Part shown: positions 1-8,369 of the stretch, in pieces | Numbering within the stretch: position 1 is the first letter of the stretch | How the letters are laid out: each line of letters opens with the position of its first letter | DNA from: VXRJ01 sp965246995 | Lineage (GTDB): Bacteria; Acidobacteriota; Vicinamibacteria; Vicinamibacterales; UBA8438 | DNA: 64,000 nucleotides | Direction: 5' to 3' | Assembly (NCBI GenBank): GCA_965246995.1 | Contig: OZ252008.1 | Location: forward strand, 1,488,001 to 1,552,000 | Notes under the pieces: generated by a model | Databases searched by the model: none | Told to the model about the DNA's origin: nothing | What the model saw: only the letters and a program-made list of their open reading frames with translations | Made by a program: the position numbers and the translations under genes

Positions 1-842
1 ACCGTCCCGAGACCGAGGAAGAGGCGCGTGCACTCGTGCGCGGCCTGGCCGACGAGCAGGTCCACTTCGTGAAGATGTGGGTTGACATGGCGCCCGCGGC
101 GCCGACCCGGATCACGCCGGAGATGCGCACGGCAGTTGTCGAAGAGGCGCTGGCGCACGACCTGGTGCCGGTGGCGCATATCGGTTTCGCGGAGGACTTC
201 TACCAGTTGGCCAACCTGGGTGTCCGCGACTTCCTCCACACGGTGCGCGACACCGAGCCGGATCAGGAGTTCATCGATCGCTGCCGCGAGATCGACTGCG
301 TCTTCTCGCCGACGCTCACCAATATCCATGCCGGCTGGTACTGGGCGGAACACCCGGAAGCACTCGACGATCCGGAGGTCCGCGCCGCGTTCGAACCGGA
401 AGCGCTCGCCCGCTGGTCGGACCCGGATGTGCGGGCCGAAGTGCTTGACGATCCCGGGCTGGCTGACCGGAAGGCGCGTCTCGAGAACGCCATCACCTGG
501 GTGAAGCAGGTCGCCGACTCCGGTGTGCCGGTCGCCGTTGGCACCGACAGCGGCGCCTCGTCGTTCAACGTGCCAATGGGATGGGGCACCCACCACGAGC
601 TGGAAATCTATGTCGGCGGGGGGCTGACACCGATGCAGGCACTCGTCGCCGCGACCCGCACCGGGGCCGAACTGCTCTCGGGCGGCGTGGCGGATTACGG
701 CACGCTGCAGCCCGGCAAGATGGCTGACCTGATCCTGCTCGACGCCGATCCGCTGGCCGACATCACCAACACCCGAGCGATCGCGCGCGTCATGCAGGGG
801 GGCGCCTGGCTGGACCGTCCGTCGATGCTGCCGGCGCGCTGA
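1..842 (+). CDS. Amidohydrolase family protein (5' partial)
   Basis: C-terminal part of a metal-dependent hydrolase of the imidazolonepropionase/prolidase-like amidohydrolase type. The reading frame is open to the window edge: codons from base 3 onward already read as plausible family sequence (RPETEEEARALV), so the GTG at 36 is not the true start. Family hallmarks are the VHFVKMWVD strand, HIGF with a probable metal-ligand His, the VPVAVGTDSG segment with the conserved Asp, and the terminal GTLQPGKMADLILLDADPL motif. The substrate cannot be told. It lies just upstream of the ankyrin gene in the same direction with an 81-base gap. Confidence 0.85.
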   Translation, partial: RPETEEEARALVRGLADEQVHFVKMWVDMAPAAPTRITPEMRTAVVEEALAHDLVPVAHIGFAEDFYQLANLGVRDFLHTVRDTEPDQEFIDRCREIDCVFSPTLTNIHAGWYWAEHPEALDDPEVRAAFEPEALARWSDPDVRAEVLDDPGLADRKARLENAITWVKQVADSGVPVAVGTDSGASSFNVPMGWGTHHELEIYVGGGLTPMQALVAATRTGAELLSGGVADYGTLQPGKMADLILLDADPLADITNTRAIARVMQGGAWLDRPSMLPAR

Positions 843-923
843 GACTCGCTTCCCCGGCGGTTGCGTTGCGCCCGGTCGGGGCGTATGGTTACCTAGTATC
901 CACTTGTTCGGTTGGAGGGGCTG

Positions 924-2426
924 ATGACGATCGTCAACCGTGGCCCGTTTCTGGGCTGTTGCCTGCTCGCACTGGTGCTCGGCCTCCAGCCCGTGCCGGG
1001 TTCGGCCGCCAACGACACGCCGCTGATCGAGGCGGTGAAGGCCGAGGATGCTTCTGCTGTGGCGGCGCTGCTCGATGCCGCTGCCGACGCAAACGCGCCT
1101 GCCCCCGACGGCGCCACGCCGCTTCACTGGGCCGCCTATCGTGACGCTCTGCCGCTGGCCGGCCTGCTGATTGACGCTGGCGCGGCGGTAGACGCGGCGA
1201 ACGACTATGGCGTGACACCGCTCGCCCTCGCCTGTGAGAACGGTTCCCCAACGATGGTGACCCGGCTGCTCGACGGCGGTGCGGATCCGAACCTGGCGCG
1301 GGGGAGTGGGGAAACACCCCTGATGACCTGCGCGCGGACCGGCCGTCTGGAAGCCGTTACCGCACTGCTGGCGGCCGGCGCCGACCCGAACGCGGTCGAG
1401 GCGGCCCGGGAGCAGACGGCGCTGATGTGGGCGGCCGGCGAAGCGCATACTGCTGTCGCGCAGGCGCTGATCGCCGCCGGCGCGGATGTTCAGGCCCGGT
1501 CACGGGGCGGCTTCACGCCGTTGCTGATCGCGGCGCGGGTCGATGCGCCGTCACTCGCACAGTCGCTGATCGAGGCGGGCGCCGATGTCAACGCTGCGTC
1601 GCCGGACGGCATGACGCCGCTGATCGTCGCGACAGTGCGCGGCCACGCCGACCTTGCGATCCACCTGCTTGACCAGGGGGCTGACCCGAACGCCTCCGCC
1701 ACCGGCTATACCGCGCTGCTTTGGGTGTCCGGCTCCTGGCATACGGAGTTGACCGGTGACCTGCGCGGCATCGCCACGGACCGGGACACGGAATGGCTGT
1801 CGCTCAACGGCGTCGGTTCCGGCACGCTGACGCTGGTCGAGGCGCTCCTCGCGCATGGCGCCGACCCGAACCCGCGGCTCGTGGAGCACCCCCCGCAGTT
1901 CGGCTTCGCGAGCCAGCGGTTCCGGGTCAGCCTGAAGGGGGCGACGCCGTTCCTGCTCGCCGCGATGGACGTCAACCTCGAAGTGATGCGTGCGCTCGCT
2001 GGCGCCGGCGTGGATACGACACTTGCCACCGACGAGGGAACGACGCCGCTGATGGTGGCGTCCGGCCTCGGCCGGGTCCCGGCGGAAACTCGAGTGAGGG
2101 AAGCCGATTCAGTCCGGGCGGTGGAGTACCTGCTGGAGATCGGCGCCGACATCCATGCGGTGAACGCGGTGGGACGGACCGCACTGCATGGCGCGGCGCA
2201 CATCCGGTCGGACGCGCTGGTGCAGATGCTGTTCGATCATGGCGCCGAGGTGAACGCGGAAGACGAGCGCGGAATCACGCCGCTGATGATCGCGGAAGGG
2301 GGCGGCCATATCCTGCTGCCCGGGCTTGGCGGCGGCAGCACGGCCGACCTGCTTCGGTCGCTCGGCAGCGCGGCGGTCGACCGTGACAGCTTTATCGACA
2401 GTTACCGGCAGGGTCCCATTCGCTGA
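924..2426 (+). CDS. Exported ankyrin-repeat protein (module copy 1)
   Basis: About 500 residues. A signal peptide occupies roughly residues 1-29 (hydrophobic LGCCLLALVLGL, cleavage near GSAA). About twelve ankyrin repeats follow, each with the TPLxxAA...LLxxGADPN pattern, with a longer unpaired segment near residues 260-310. The ATG at 924 is preferred because GGAGGGG lies just upstream; a TTG at 912 in the same frame would add four residues before the signal. Ankyrin stacks bind proteins, and the signal places this one in the periplasm. It is followed after 24 bases by a DUF1592 gene and then a DUF1552 gene. The same order recurs at 11406-16965, so it is probably a scaffold or binding partner for those two proteins (inference). 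Confidence 0.85.
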   Translation: MTIVNRGPFLGCCLLALVLGLQPVPGSAANDTPLIEAVKAEDASAVAALLDAAADANAPAPDGATPLHWAAYRDALPLAGLLIDAGAAVDAANDYGVTPLALACENGSPTMVTRLLDGGADPNLARGSGETPLMTCARTGRLEAVTALLAAGADPNAVEAAREQTALMWAAGEAHTAVAQALIAAGADVQARSRGGFTPLLIAARVDAPSLAQSLIEAGADVNAASPDGMTPLIVATVRGHADLAIHLLDQGADPNASATGYTALLWVSGSWHTELTGDLRGIATDRDTEWLSLNGVGSGTLTLVEALLAHGADPNPRLVEHPPQFGFASQRFRVSLKGATPFLLAAMDVNLEVMRALAGAGVDTTLATDEGTTPLMVASGLGRVPAETRVREADSVRAVEYLLEIGADIHAVNAVGRTALHGAAHIRSDALVQMLFDHGAEVNAEDERGITPLMIAEGGGHILLPGLGGGSTADLLRSLGSAAVDRDSFIDSYRQGPIR

Positions 2427-2450
2427 GCGGGACCCGCTGGAGGCGAACCG

Positions 2451-4814
2451 GTGAGATCACGATCTGGCATCGGACGGACCACGCTGATCACGGCGTTCGT
2501 CTGGATTGCTGGCACCGCAGGCGCGCACGCGCAGGCGTCCGGCGACGGTTCGGCCACGTACCGGCAGGTGCTCGATCGCTACTGTGCCGGCTGTCATAAC
2601 GAGCGGCTCCAGAGTGGCAACGTGTCCCTCGACCGGGCGACGGTCGACATCACCCGGCTCGGCGAAGGCGGCGATGTCTGGGAAAAGGTGTTGCAGAAGC
2701 TGCATACCCAGGCGATGCCCCCGCCCGGCCGACCCCGTCCCGATGCGGAGACCTATCATGCGTTCGCGGGCTGGCTCGAGTCGTCCCTCGACGCCGTCGC
2801 GGTTGCGAAGCCGAATCCGGGACGGCCGACGATCCACCGGCTCAACCGCCTGGAGTACTCCAACGCCATCCGGGACCTGCTCGGCCTCGAGGTGGACGCA
2901 GAGAACCTCCTGCCGGCCGACGATCTCGCCTTCGGATTCGACAACAACGCCGATATCCTCACCGTCGCGCCCGGCTTGCTCGAGCGCTACATGTCGGCCG
3001 CGCGGAAGCTGAGCCGTCTGGCTATCGGCGATCTCGCAATCGGGTCCGACGTGGTTCGTTACCCGGTCTCGACGCTCCTCGAGCAGCGCGAGCGGATGAG
3101 CGACGACCTGCCGTTCGGGTCGCGTGGCGGTTCTGCCATCCGCCACCACTTCCCGCTGGACGGCGAATACGTCCTCAGGATCGCACTGCGGAACGGGCGC
3201 CGAGCCCCGGAGATCGACGTCCGGATCGATGGCGCGCGGGTGGCGCTGCTGTCGGTCGATCCGGATGCCGACACCGGGACGGCCGAGGACCAGCTCGCGG
3301 TCCGTGTGCCGGTGCCGGCAGGAATGCATACCGTGAGTGTCACGTTCCCGCAGCAGACCTTCACGCCGGAGGGGGTGGCGCCGAGCCGACTGCCGATCTG
3401 GACCTTCAGCACCGGCCGCGGCTACGTGCAGGAGGTAGGGCTCGACAGCCTGGAGATCGCGGGTCCCTTCAACCCCGATCGCATTGGTGCCGGCGAGGGT
3501 GGCTTGGGGGATGCCGAGGCCCGCAGCCGGATTTTCGTCTGCACGCCGAAGACGGAGGCGGAAGAGGCGCCGTGCGCGAACGAAATCCTCGCGACGCTGG
3601 CGCGCCAGGCGTTCCGCCGGCCGGTGACCGACGAAGATGTGGCGGTCCTCGAGAGCTTCTACCGCGACGGTCGCGGCGCCGGCAACTTTGACGCCGGAAT
3701 TCAGCGTGCGCTCGACGCATTGCTGGTCGATCCGGAATTCCTCTTCCGGATTGAACGTGATCCGGAGGGGATTGCGCCGGGCGCGCCGTACCGTCTGACT
3801 GACGTCGAACTGGCGTCACGCTTGTCCTTCTTCCTCTGGAGCAGCATCCCGGACGACGAGTTGCTGACGGCGGCCGAAGCGGGACGGCTCTCCCAGCCGG
3901 ACGAACTGGAACGGCAGGTGCGCCGGATGCTGAGCGACGAGCGGGCATCGGTGCTGGTCGACAGTTTCGCCGCGCAGTGGCTCCACCTCCGGCGGATGCG
4001 TTCGGTCACCCCCGATGTCGTGGCCTTCCCGGAGTTCGACGACAACCTGCGCGAGGCGCTCGTGCAGGAGACCGAGCTGTTTGTCGCGAGCCAGATGCGG
4101 GAGGACGGGAGCCTCGTCGACCTGCTGACCGCCGATTACACGTTTGTCAACGAGCGGCTCGCACGGCACTACGGCATCCCGAACGTGTACGGCTCGCGGT
4201 TCCGGCGGGTGACCCTGCCGGACGAGACCCGCCGCGGCCTGCTCGGACACGGCAGCATCCTGACCGTCACCTCACTCGCCACGCGCACCTCTCCGGTGGT
4301 GCGCGGCAAGTGGGTGCTGGAGAACATTCTCGGAACGCCGCCCCCTCCGCCGCCGGCCGATGTGCCGGAACTGGAGGAGCGCGAGGACGACGGCGTGGTC
4401 CGGTCGCTGCGGGAGCGGATGGAGGAGCACCGGGCCAATCCGGTCTGCGCCAACTGTCATGCCCGGATGGATCCGATCGGCTTTGCGCTCGAAGGGTTCG
4501 ATGCCGTTGGCAAGCACCGCGTAGCGGACGCCAACGGGACGCCGATCGACACGTCCGGAACGCTGCCCGACGGCAGCGGTTTCGACGGTCTGCCGGCGTT
4601 GCGCGACGTGCTCTACGAGCGGCGGGCGGAGTTTGTCGCTACCGTCACCGAGAAGCTCCTGACATATGCTCTGGGGCGAGGCGTCGAGCATTACGACCGG
4701 CCGGCAATCCGGGCTATCGTGCGCGAGGCCGAGGGGAGCGACTACCGCTGGTCGTCGCTCATACTGGGTGTCGTGAAGAGTGTACCGTTTCAGATGAGGA
4801 GAGCGGAGTCATGA
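2451..4814 (+). CDS. DUF1592 multidomain two-heme cytochrome-like protein (copy 1)
   Basis: 787 residues with an export signal at roughly 1-27. A heme-binding C45-x-x-C48-H49 sits in a planctomycete-type cytochrome domain (about 40-110). Then come DUF1587 (about 120-185), a carbohydrate-binding-like beta region (about 200-345), DUF1595 (about 372-435), DUF1592 (about 445-575), DUF1588 with a second heme motif C666-x-x-C669-H670, and DUF1585 to the end. A run of six prolines (about 625-632) links DUF1592 to DUF1588. The GTG start is chosen for GGAGG seven bases upstream. The family has no assigned reaction; two c-type hemes imply periplasmic electron transfer. The stop overlaps the next gene's start (ATGA), so translation is probably coupled. 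Paralogue at 12991-15543. Confidence 0.9.
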   Translation: MRSRSGIGRTTLITAFVWIAGTAGAHAQASGDGSATYRQVLDRYCAGCHNERLQSGNVSLDRATVDITRLGEGGDVWEKVLQKLHTQAMPPPGRPRPDAETYHAFAGWLESSLDAVAVAKPNPGRPTIHRLNRLEYSNAIRDLLGLEVDAENLLPADDLAFGFDNNADILTVAPGLLERYMSAARKLSRLAIGDLAIGSDVVRYPVSTLLEQRERMSDDLPFGSRGGSAIRHHFPLDGEYVLRIALRNGRRAPEIDVRIDGARVALLSVDPDADTGTAEDQLAVRVPVPAGMHTVSVTFPQQTFTPEGVAPSRLPIWTFSTGRGYVQEVGLDSLEIAGPFNPDRIGAGEGGLGDAEARSRIFVCTPKTEAEEAPCANEILATLARQAFRRPVTDEDVAVLESFYRDGRGAGNFDAGIQRALDALLVDPEFLFRIERDPEGIAPGAPYRLTDVELASRLSFFLWSSIPDDELLTAAEAGRLSQPDELERQVRRMLSDERASVLVDSFAAQWLHLRRMRSVTPDVVAFPEFDDNLREALVQETELFVASQMREDGSLVDLLTADYTFVNERLARHYGIPNVYGSRFRRVTLPDETRRGLLGHGSILTVTSLATRTSPVVRGKWVLENILGTPPPPPPADVPELEEREDDGVVRSLRERMEEHRANPVCANCHARMDPIGFALEGFDAVGKHRVADANGTPIDTSGTLPDGSGFDGLPALRDVLYERRAEFVATVTEKLLTYALGRGVEHYDRPAIRAIVREAEGSDYRWSSLILGVVKSVPFQMRRAES

Positions 4815-6169
4815 TGATCACTAAGCAGGCGCTCCCGCGGCGGACGGTGCTTCGTGGGCTGGGGACCGCGATCGCGTTGCCGCTGCTTGACGGCATGGTG
4901 CCGGCACTTACCGCGCTCAGCCGGACGGCGGCAGCGCCGAAGCCTCGCCTCGGCGTCATCTACGTGCCGCACGGGGCGGTGATGGACAACTGGACGCCGG
5001 CGACTGAAGGGGCCGGATTCGACTTCACACCGATCCTGCAGCCGCTCGAGCCTCTCCGTGAGCGTCTGCTCGTGCTTTCGAACCTGGACCATGCCCCGGC
5101 GGCCCAGATGCCGGGCGACCCGGCCGGTGGGCACGGGCGGATCACGGGTGCTTTCCTCACCGGCGTCCATGCGAAACCGACCGAAGGAGCCGACTTCGAG
5201 GCGGGCCGCTCGATGGATCAGATCGCGGCGGAACGGTTCGGCCAGGAGACCCAGCTCGCGTCACTCGAGGTAGGGATCGGCCTGCCGGAGTTCGGCGGCG
5301 CCTGCGACGCCGGCTTCAGTTGCGCCTACATCAGCACACTTTCGTGGAGCACGCCGACGACCCCGCTCCCGATGGAATCGAACCCGCGCGCGCTGTTCGA
5401 GCGGCTGTTCGGCGATGGTGGTTCGACGGACCCGGCCGCGCGAGAGGCGCGCCGCGTGCAGGACCGCAGCATCCTCGACGCCGTGACCGACAAGGTAGCG
5501 CGTCTCCAGCAGGGCCTCGGCGCCGCCGATCGCTCGAAGCTGGGCGACTACCTCATGGCGGTGCGTGATATCGAGCGCCGGATCGAGCGGGCAGAAGCGG
5601 ATGGCGACCGCGAGTTGCCGATCGTGGACCGTCCGTCGGGAAGCATCCCGGAGTCTTTCGACGACTACGTTCACCTGATGTTCGACCTGCAGTTGCTCGC
5701 CTATCAGGCCGATCTGACGCGCGTCATCACGTTCCTGATGACGCCGGAGTTGAATGCGCAGACGTACCCGCATATCGGGATTCCCGATCCGCACCACGCG
5801 CTGTCGCACCACGAGAACCGGCCGGAAAGCCTGGCGAAGCTGACCAAGCTGCAGACGTACCACGCCGGACTGTTCGCGTACTACCTCGATCGGCTGCGGT
5901 CGACGCCTGACGGAGACAGCTCGCTCCTCGACCAGGTGGCGATCCTGTACGGCAGCGGGATGAGTAACTCCAACCTGCACAATATCCAGAAGCTGCCGAT
6001 CCTCGTGGCGGGGGGCGCGGCAGGACGGCTCCACAGCGGCCGTCACGTCCGTTACGCGGACGAGACCCCGCTCACGAACCTGTTCCTCAGTCTGCTCGGG
6101 ATGGTGGACGTGCCGATCGAGCAGTTCGGCGACAGCACCGGCCAGTTGCAGGAGCTGACTGACCTGTAG
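4811..6169 (+). CDS. DUF1552 Tat-exported protein (copy 1)
   Basis: About 452 residues. The N-terminus MMITKQALPRRTVLRGLG is a twin-arginine export signal followed by a hydrophobic stretch (IALPLLDGMVPAL). The rest is a single DUF1552 domain, typical for Acidobacteriota and Planctomycetes, with conserved HHALSHH and LYGSGMSNSN segments. The family fold resembles sulfatase/phosphatase-like proteins, but no activity is proven. Tat export suggests folding, perhaps with a cofactor, before reaching the periplasm. The ATG at 4811 overlaps the DUF1592 stop by four bases; the ATG at 4814 is an alternative. Always found beside DUF1592 proteins, so the two probably work as a pair (inference). Confidence 0.9.
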   Translation: MMITKQALPRRTVLRGLGTAIALPLLDGMVPALTALSRTAAAPKPRLGVIYVPHGAVMDNWTPATEGAGFDFTPILQPLEPLRERLLVLSNLDHAPAAQMPGDPAGGHGRITGAFLTGVHAKPTEGADFEAGRSMDQIAAERFGQETQLASLEVGIGLPEFGGACDAGFSCAYISTLSWSTPTTPLPMESNPRALFERLFGDGGSTDPAAREARRVQDRSILDAVTDKVARLQQGLGAADRSKLGDYLMAVRDIERRIERAEADGDRELPIVDRPSGSIPESFDDYVHLMFDLQLLAYQADLTRVITFLMTPELNAQTYPHIGIPDPHHALSHHENRPESLAKLTKLQTYHAGLFAYYLDRLRSTPDGDSSLLDQVAILYGSGMSNSNLHNIQKLPILVAGGAAGRLHSGRHVRYADETPLTNLFLSLLGMVDVPIEQFGDSTGQLQELTDL

Positions 6170-6985
6170 CGCGGTCTCGCCGCAGCCGGGACGGCCGCGG
6201 ACACTAGGGCAACGTATTCGCGACTCTCACGCTAAGTCATTGCGAAAACGGGCAGTTACGCGAACAGCGGCGGAGCCGTTCCCACAACGTGCGGAACGTG
6301 CGTTGTGCAGCACGCAAGCCCGCAGACGCGGCCAGATTCTACCTGACCTGTGTCCACACCCTGCTGTCGACTGCCCCGGTATCCAACTGACGCGGCAGTC
6401 AACCGTCTGGCCGGCAGCCGTCCCTTCGACAACGGCCGCCCGGGTCGCCGACGCAATCGCTGCCGCACGCGTCGATGCCCACTGTACATGGAATTGAGCC
6501 AGACAACATCGCGATTTCGGACGGTCGCAGTATACGGCGGAGGCGATGCGCGCCAGGATTCAGGGGACCGTCTGCGACGCGGGTCACGAACAGCAGCGAC
6601 CACGTCAGGTACGCTCCCAGACCGACCGTCACGAGGCTCGCCGCGAGCCAGACGATCCGCAGCGGTCGTGGAGGTCGGCGAGAAGGAGACACTGGCGGGG
6701 CGGGGATGCCCTTGGCGGCGCGGTCAGGCATGTGGTGTCATCAGGAACTGCGGATCTTCCGGACAGACCCGTGGACGCCGCACCGAACGCCACCTGCCGG
6801 CGTTGCACCAGTGGCGGTGCGCAGCCGCCCGCATGCCTGCCGTCTCGAACATTTGGGCGGCTTCTTCCAGGTGTCCCCCTGCGCTTCGTGCCGTCGCCCC
6901 AGGTGCGCGACGTCCAGGGGCTTGACGGCCGGCAGTGCCTGCGCGGCGCCGTGTCGATGAGCGCTTGTGCGTCGTTGGTTCGCCC
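6170..6985. other. Decayed spacer with a possible membrane-protein N-terminus
   Basis: No intact gene is seen. On the minus strand, reading down from an ATG at 6731 to about 6570, a short stretch looks like the N-terminus of a one-helix membrane protein (RIVWLAASLVTVGLGAYL preceded by basic/proline residues). It then degenerates to arginine-rich noise before a stop at 6399. I read this as a remnant. No tRNA, terminator or repeat is evident in the rest. Confidence 0.3.
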
Positions 6986-7168
6986 CTACACGCGTTCGTC
7001 CGGCGGCGCGTCGCCGGCGAAGTACTCGATCAGGTCATCGGCATCGTGGAGCGCGGCATCCTCGAGCAGTTCCGGGCTCAGCTCCAGCGCGTCGTCCACG
7101 TCCGCAACGTCGATGAATGCGAGCGTCTCGTTGGCGCCGCCGAACGCCACGCGCAACTCGTCGAGTTG
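6986..7168 (-). pseudogene. C-terminal fragment of an acidic protein
   Basis: A minus-strand frame ends at 6986 with a strongly acidic, coding-like tail (ADVDDALELSPELLEDAAL, then DDLIEYFAGDAPPDERV). The plus-strand frame opposite is the serine-rich shadow typical of a real gene on the other strand. The frame loses sense past about 7168, where a methyltransferase fragment on the opposite strand begins. Only about 60 residues survive, and the family is not recognised. Confidence 0.4.
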
Positions 7169-7351
7169 CGCGACCGGTGGCTCAACCCGCCCGAGTGGGT
7201 CCAGTGGGTGGACGAGCCCGTTCCCGGCTATCCGAAGCGTCCGGTTCCTCGCGACGAGGACGCGGCGAAGGCGCTGAAGAAGCGCACGCTGACGAACCTC
7301 TACAACGCCCGCCCGCAGTGGCTCGCAGACGCCCATATGGCTCTTGATGCC
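7157..7351 (+). pseudogene. C-terminal relic of a class I SAM-dependent DNA methyltransferase
   Basis: About 65 residues read LVELRDRWLNPPEW, then VPGYPKRPVPRDE, then LKKRTLTNLYNARPQWLADAH. From memory this is the conserved C-terminal part of large class I DNA methyltransferases of the type IIL/MmeI-like restriction-modification group. No start, catalytic NPPY or SAM motif is present, and the frame becomes nonsense after about 7351. It is a fragment left by a deletion or rearrangement, not a functional gene. Confidence 0.6.
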
Positions 7352-7383
7352 CGCCCCGTCGCGGCTCGGGAGCGGGGCAGCGT

Positions 7384-7965
7384 GTGGCGGAGGCCAGACA
7401 GCTTCTCGAGTCGCTCGCGAGGGAGCGGCCTGAGAGCGCGGTCCTGCGCATCGCCCTGGCGCGGCTGCTTGCTGCGGTCGGCGCATTCGACGAGGCCGCC
7501 GCGCGAGCCGAGGAGGCAATGGCGGCTGACGCTGACAACCCGCGCGGTATCGAGCAGCTCGCTTCGATTCTCGCGGATGTCGGCGACGTCGATCGGCTCC
7601 GTCCTCTCGTCAGTCGGATGCAGCAGACTGTGCCGGAACGCCAGGAGACTTGGTACTATGCCGCGATGGTGAGCTTCCTGGACGGCGACCTCGCGGAGGT
7701 GATCGCTCGGGCGCAGCGGGTCATCCAGATGAATCCCCAACACGCCCCGGCGCACAATCTGATCGGTGCCTCCAGTGCCGGTCTCGGTCAGCTTGATCGT
7801 GCCCGCCAAGCCTTCCGAGCGTCGCTCGAGGCGAGCCCTCGGGACGCCTCGACGTACGCGAACCTCGGCTTGCTGGAAATGGAATCGGGAAACCTCGACT
7901 CCGCGGCGGCGCACTTCGCTGAAGCGCTGGCGCTGGATCCCGAGAACGCGGTGTCGGAGGCCTAA
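7384..7965 (+). pseudogene. TPR-repeat protein fragment (C-terminal part)
   Basis: About 193 residues of tetratricopeptide repeats with A/L/Y spacing (for example APAHNLIGASSAGLGQLDRA and STYANLGLLEMESGNLDSA). There is no signal peptide, no convincing Shine-Dalgarno before the GTG at 7384, and the repeat register continues slightly upstream of it. It lies in a row of gene fragments directly after the methyltransferase relic, so I read it as the surviving C-terminal part of a larger TPR protein. Short intact TPR genes exist, so expression cannot be excluded. Confidence 0.5.
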
Positions 7966-8130
7966 TCTCCCTGCCGCCTTGGCCGCACTGCGCCGGCATT
8001 GACGGCGATGTGAGCCGTCATCGATCCCATCAGTTGGGGTGAGGCGAGCTGAAAGTCCGGGTCCGTTGCCGGGTTTCTTCCGGGAGCCCTCGTAGAGTTC
8101 TTCGCTTTTTTATCGCCACCAGAATAACCC

Positions 8131-8158
8131 TTGACTTTTTTTTGGGGGGGGGTGTAGT
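8131..8158 (+). promoter_or_regulatory. Candidate sigma-70 promoter with homopolymer T/G spacer
   Basis: TTGACT (8131-8136) serves as -35 and TGTAGT (8153-8158) as -10. The 16-bp spacer is entirely homopolymeric, T7 then G9 (the T run is T8 counting the last -35 base). It is the only good promoter-like pair ahead of the leader ORF and TonB receptor gene. Slippage in either run would change spacer length around the optimum of 17, so expression may be phase-variable. Confidence 0.5.
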
Positions 8159-8249
8159 TTGACCGTGAGACTCCTCACGCGAGCCGACCGTCCGTTCTCC
8201 GATAGGCGCCGGTGGCGTTTGCGGCTCACGACATCGCAAGGAGGTGGCC

Positions 8250-8369
8250 ATGCTTCCGCGGCTCGTAGTCAGAACGGCGGTACTTCTGATGGCCGGGGGT
8301 GGCGTTGCTGCCCGTGGCCGCACACGCACAAAGTGCAGTTTCCGGTCAAGTGAAGGGGAAATGAGATGA
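8250..8369 (+). CDS. Small leader ORF coupled to the TonB receptor gene
   Basis: A 39-codon frame starts at ATG 8250 behind a strong AAGGAGG, and its stop overlaps the TonB receptor start as ATGA (8366-8369), which would couple translation. The first half (VRTAVLLMAGGGVAA) looks like a signal-peptide core. One shift of frame inside it gives LPVAAHAQSAVSGQVKG, the classic end of a TonB-receptor signal peptide and start of its regulatory-like domain. So it may be the remnant of an older receptor N-terminus that now acts as a translated leader. Confidence 0.4.
   Translation: MLPRLVVRTAVLLMAGGGVAARGRTRTKCSFRSSEGEMR

Noticed and set aside
866..899. Possible promoter before ankyrin gene 1 (TTGCGT, TATGGT or TAGTAT)
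   Set aside because: Weak matches and no unique -35/-10 pairing; not better than chance in this sequence.
6240..6960. Several overlapping plus-strand reading frames
   Set aside because: Arginine/proline-rich or serine-rich translations, no ribosome site, no family pattern; they are shadows of decayed DNA.
8159..8353. Plus-strand frame of about 64 codons ahead of the TonB receptor
   Set aside because: Its translation is arginine-rich and lacks a ribosome site; the frame from 8250 with AAGGAGG is better supported.
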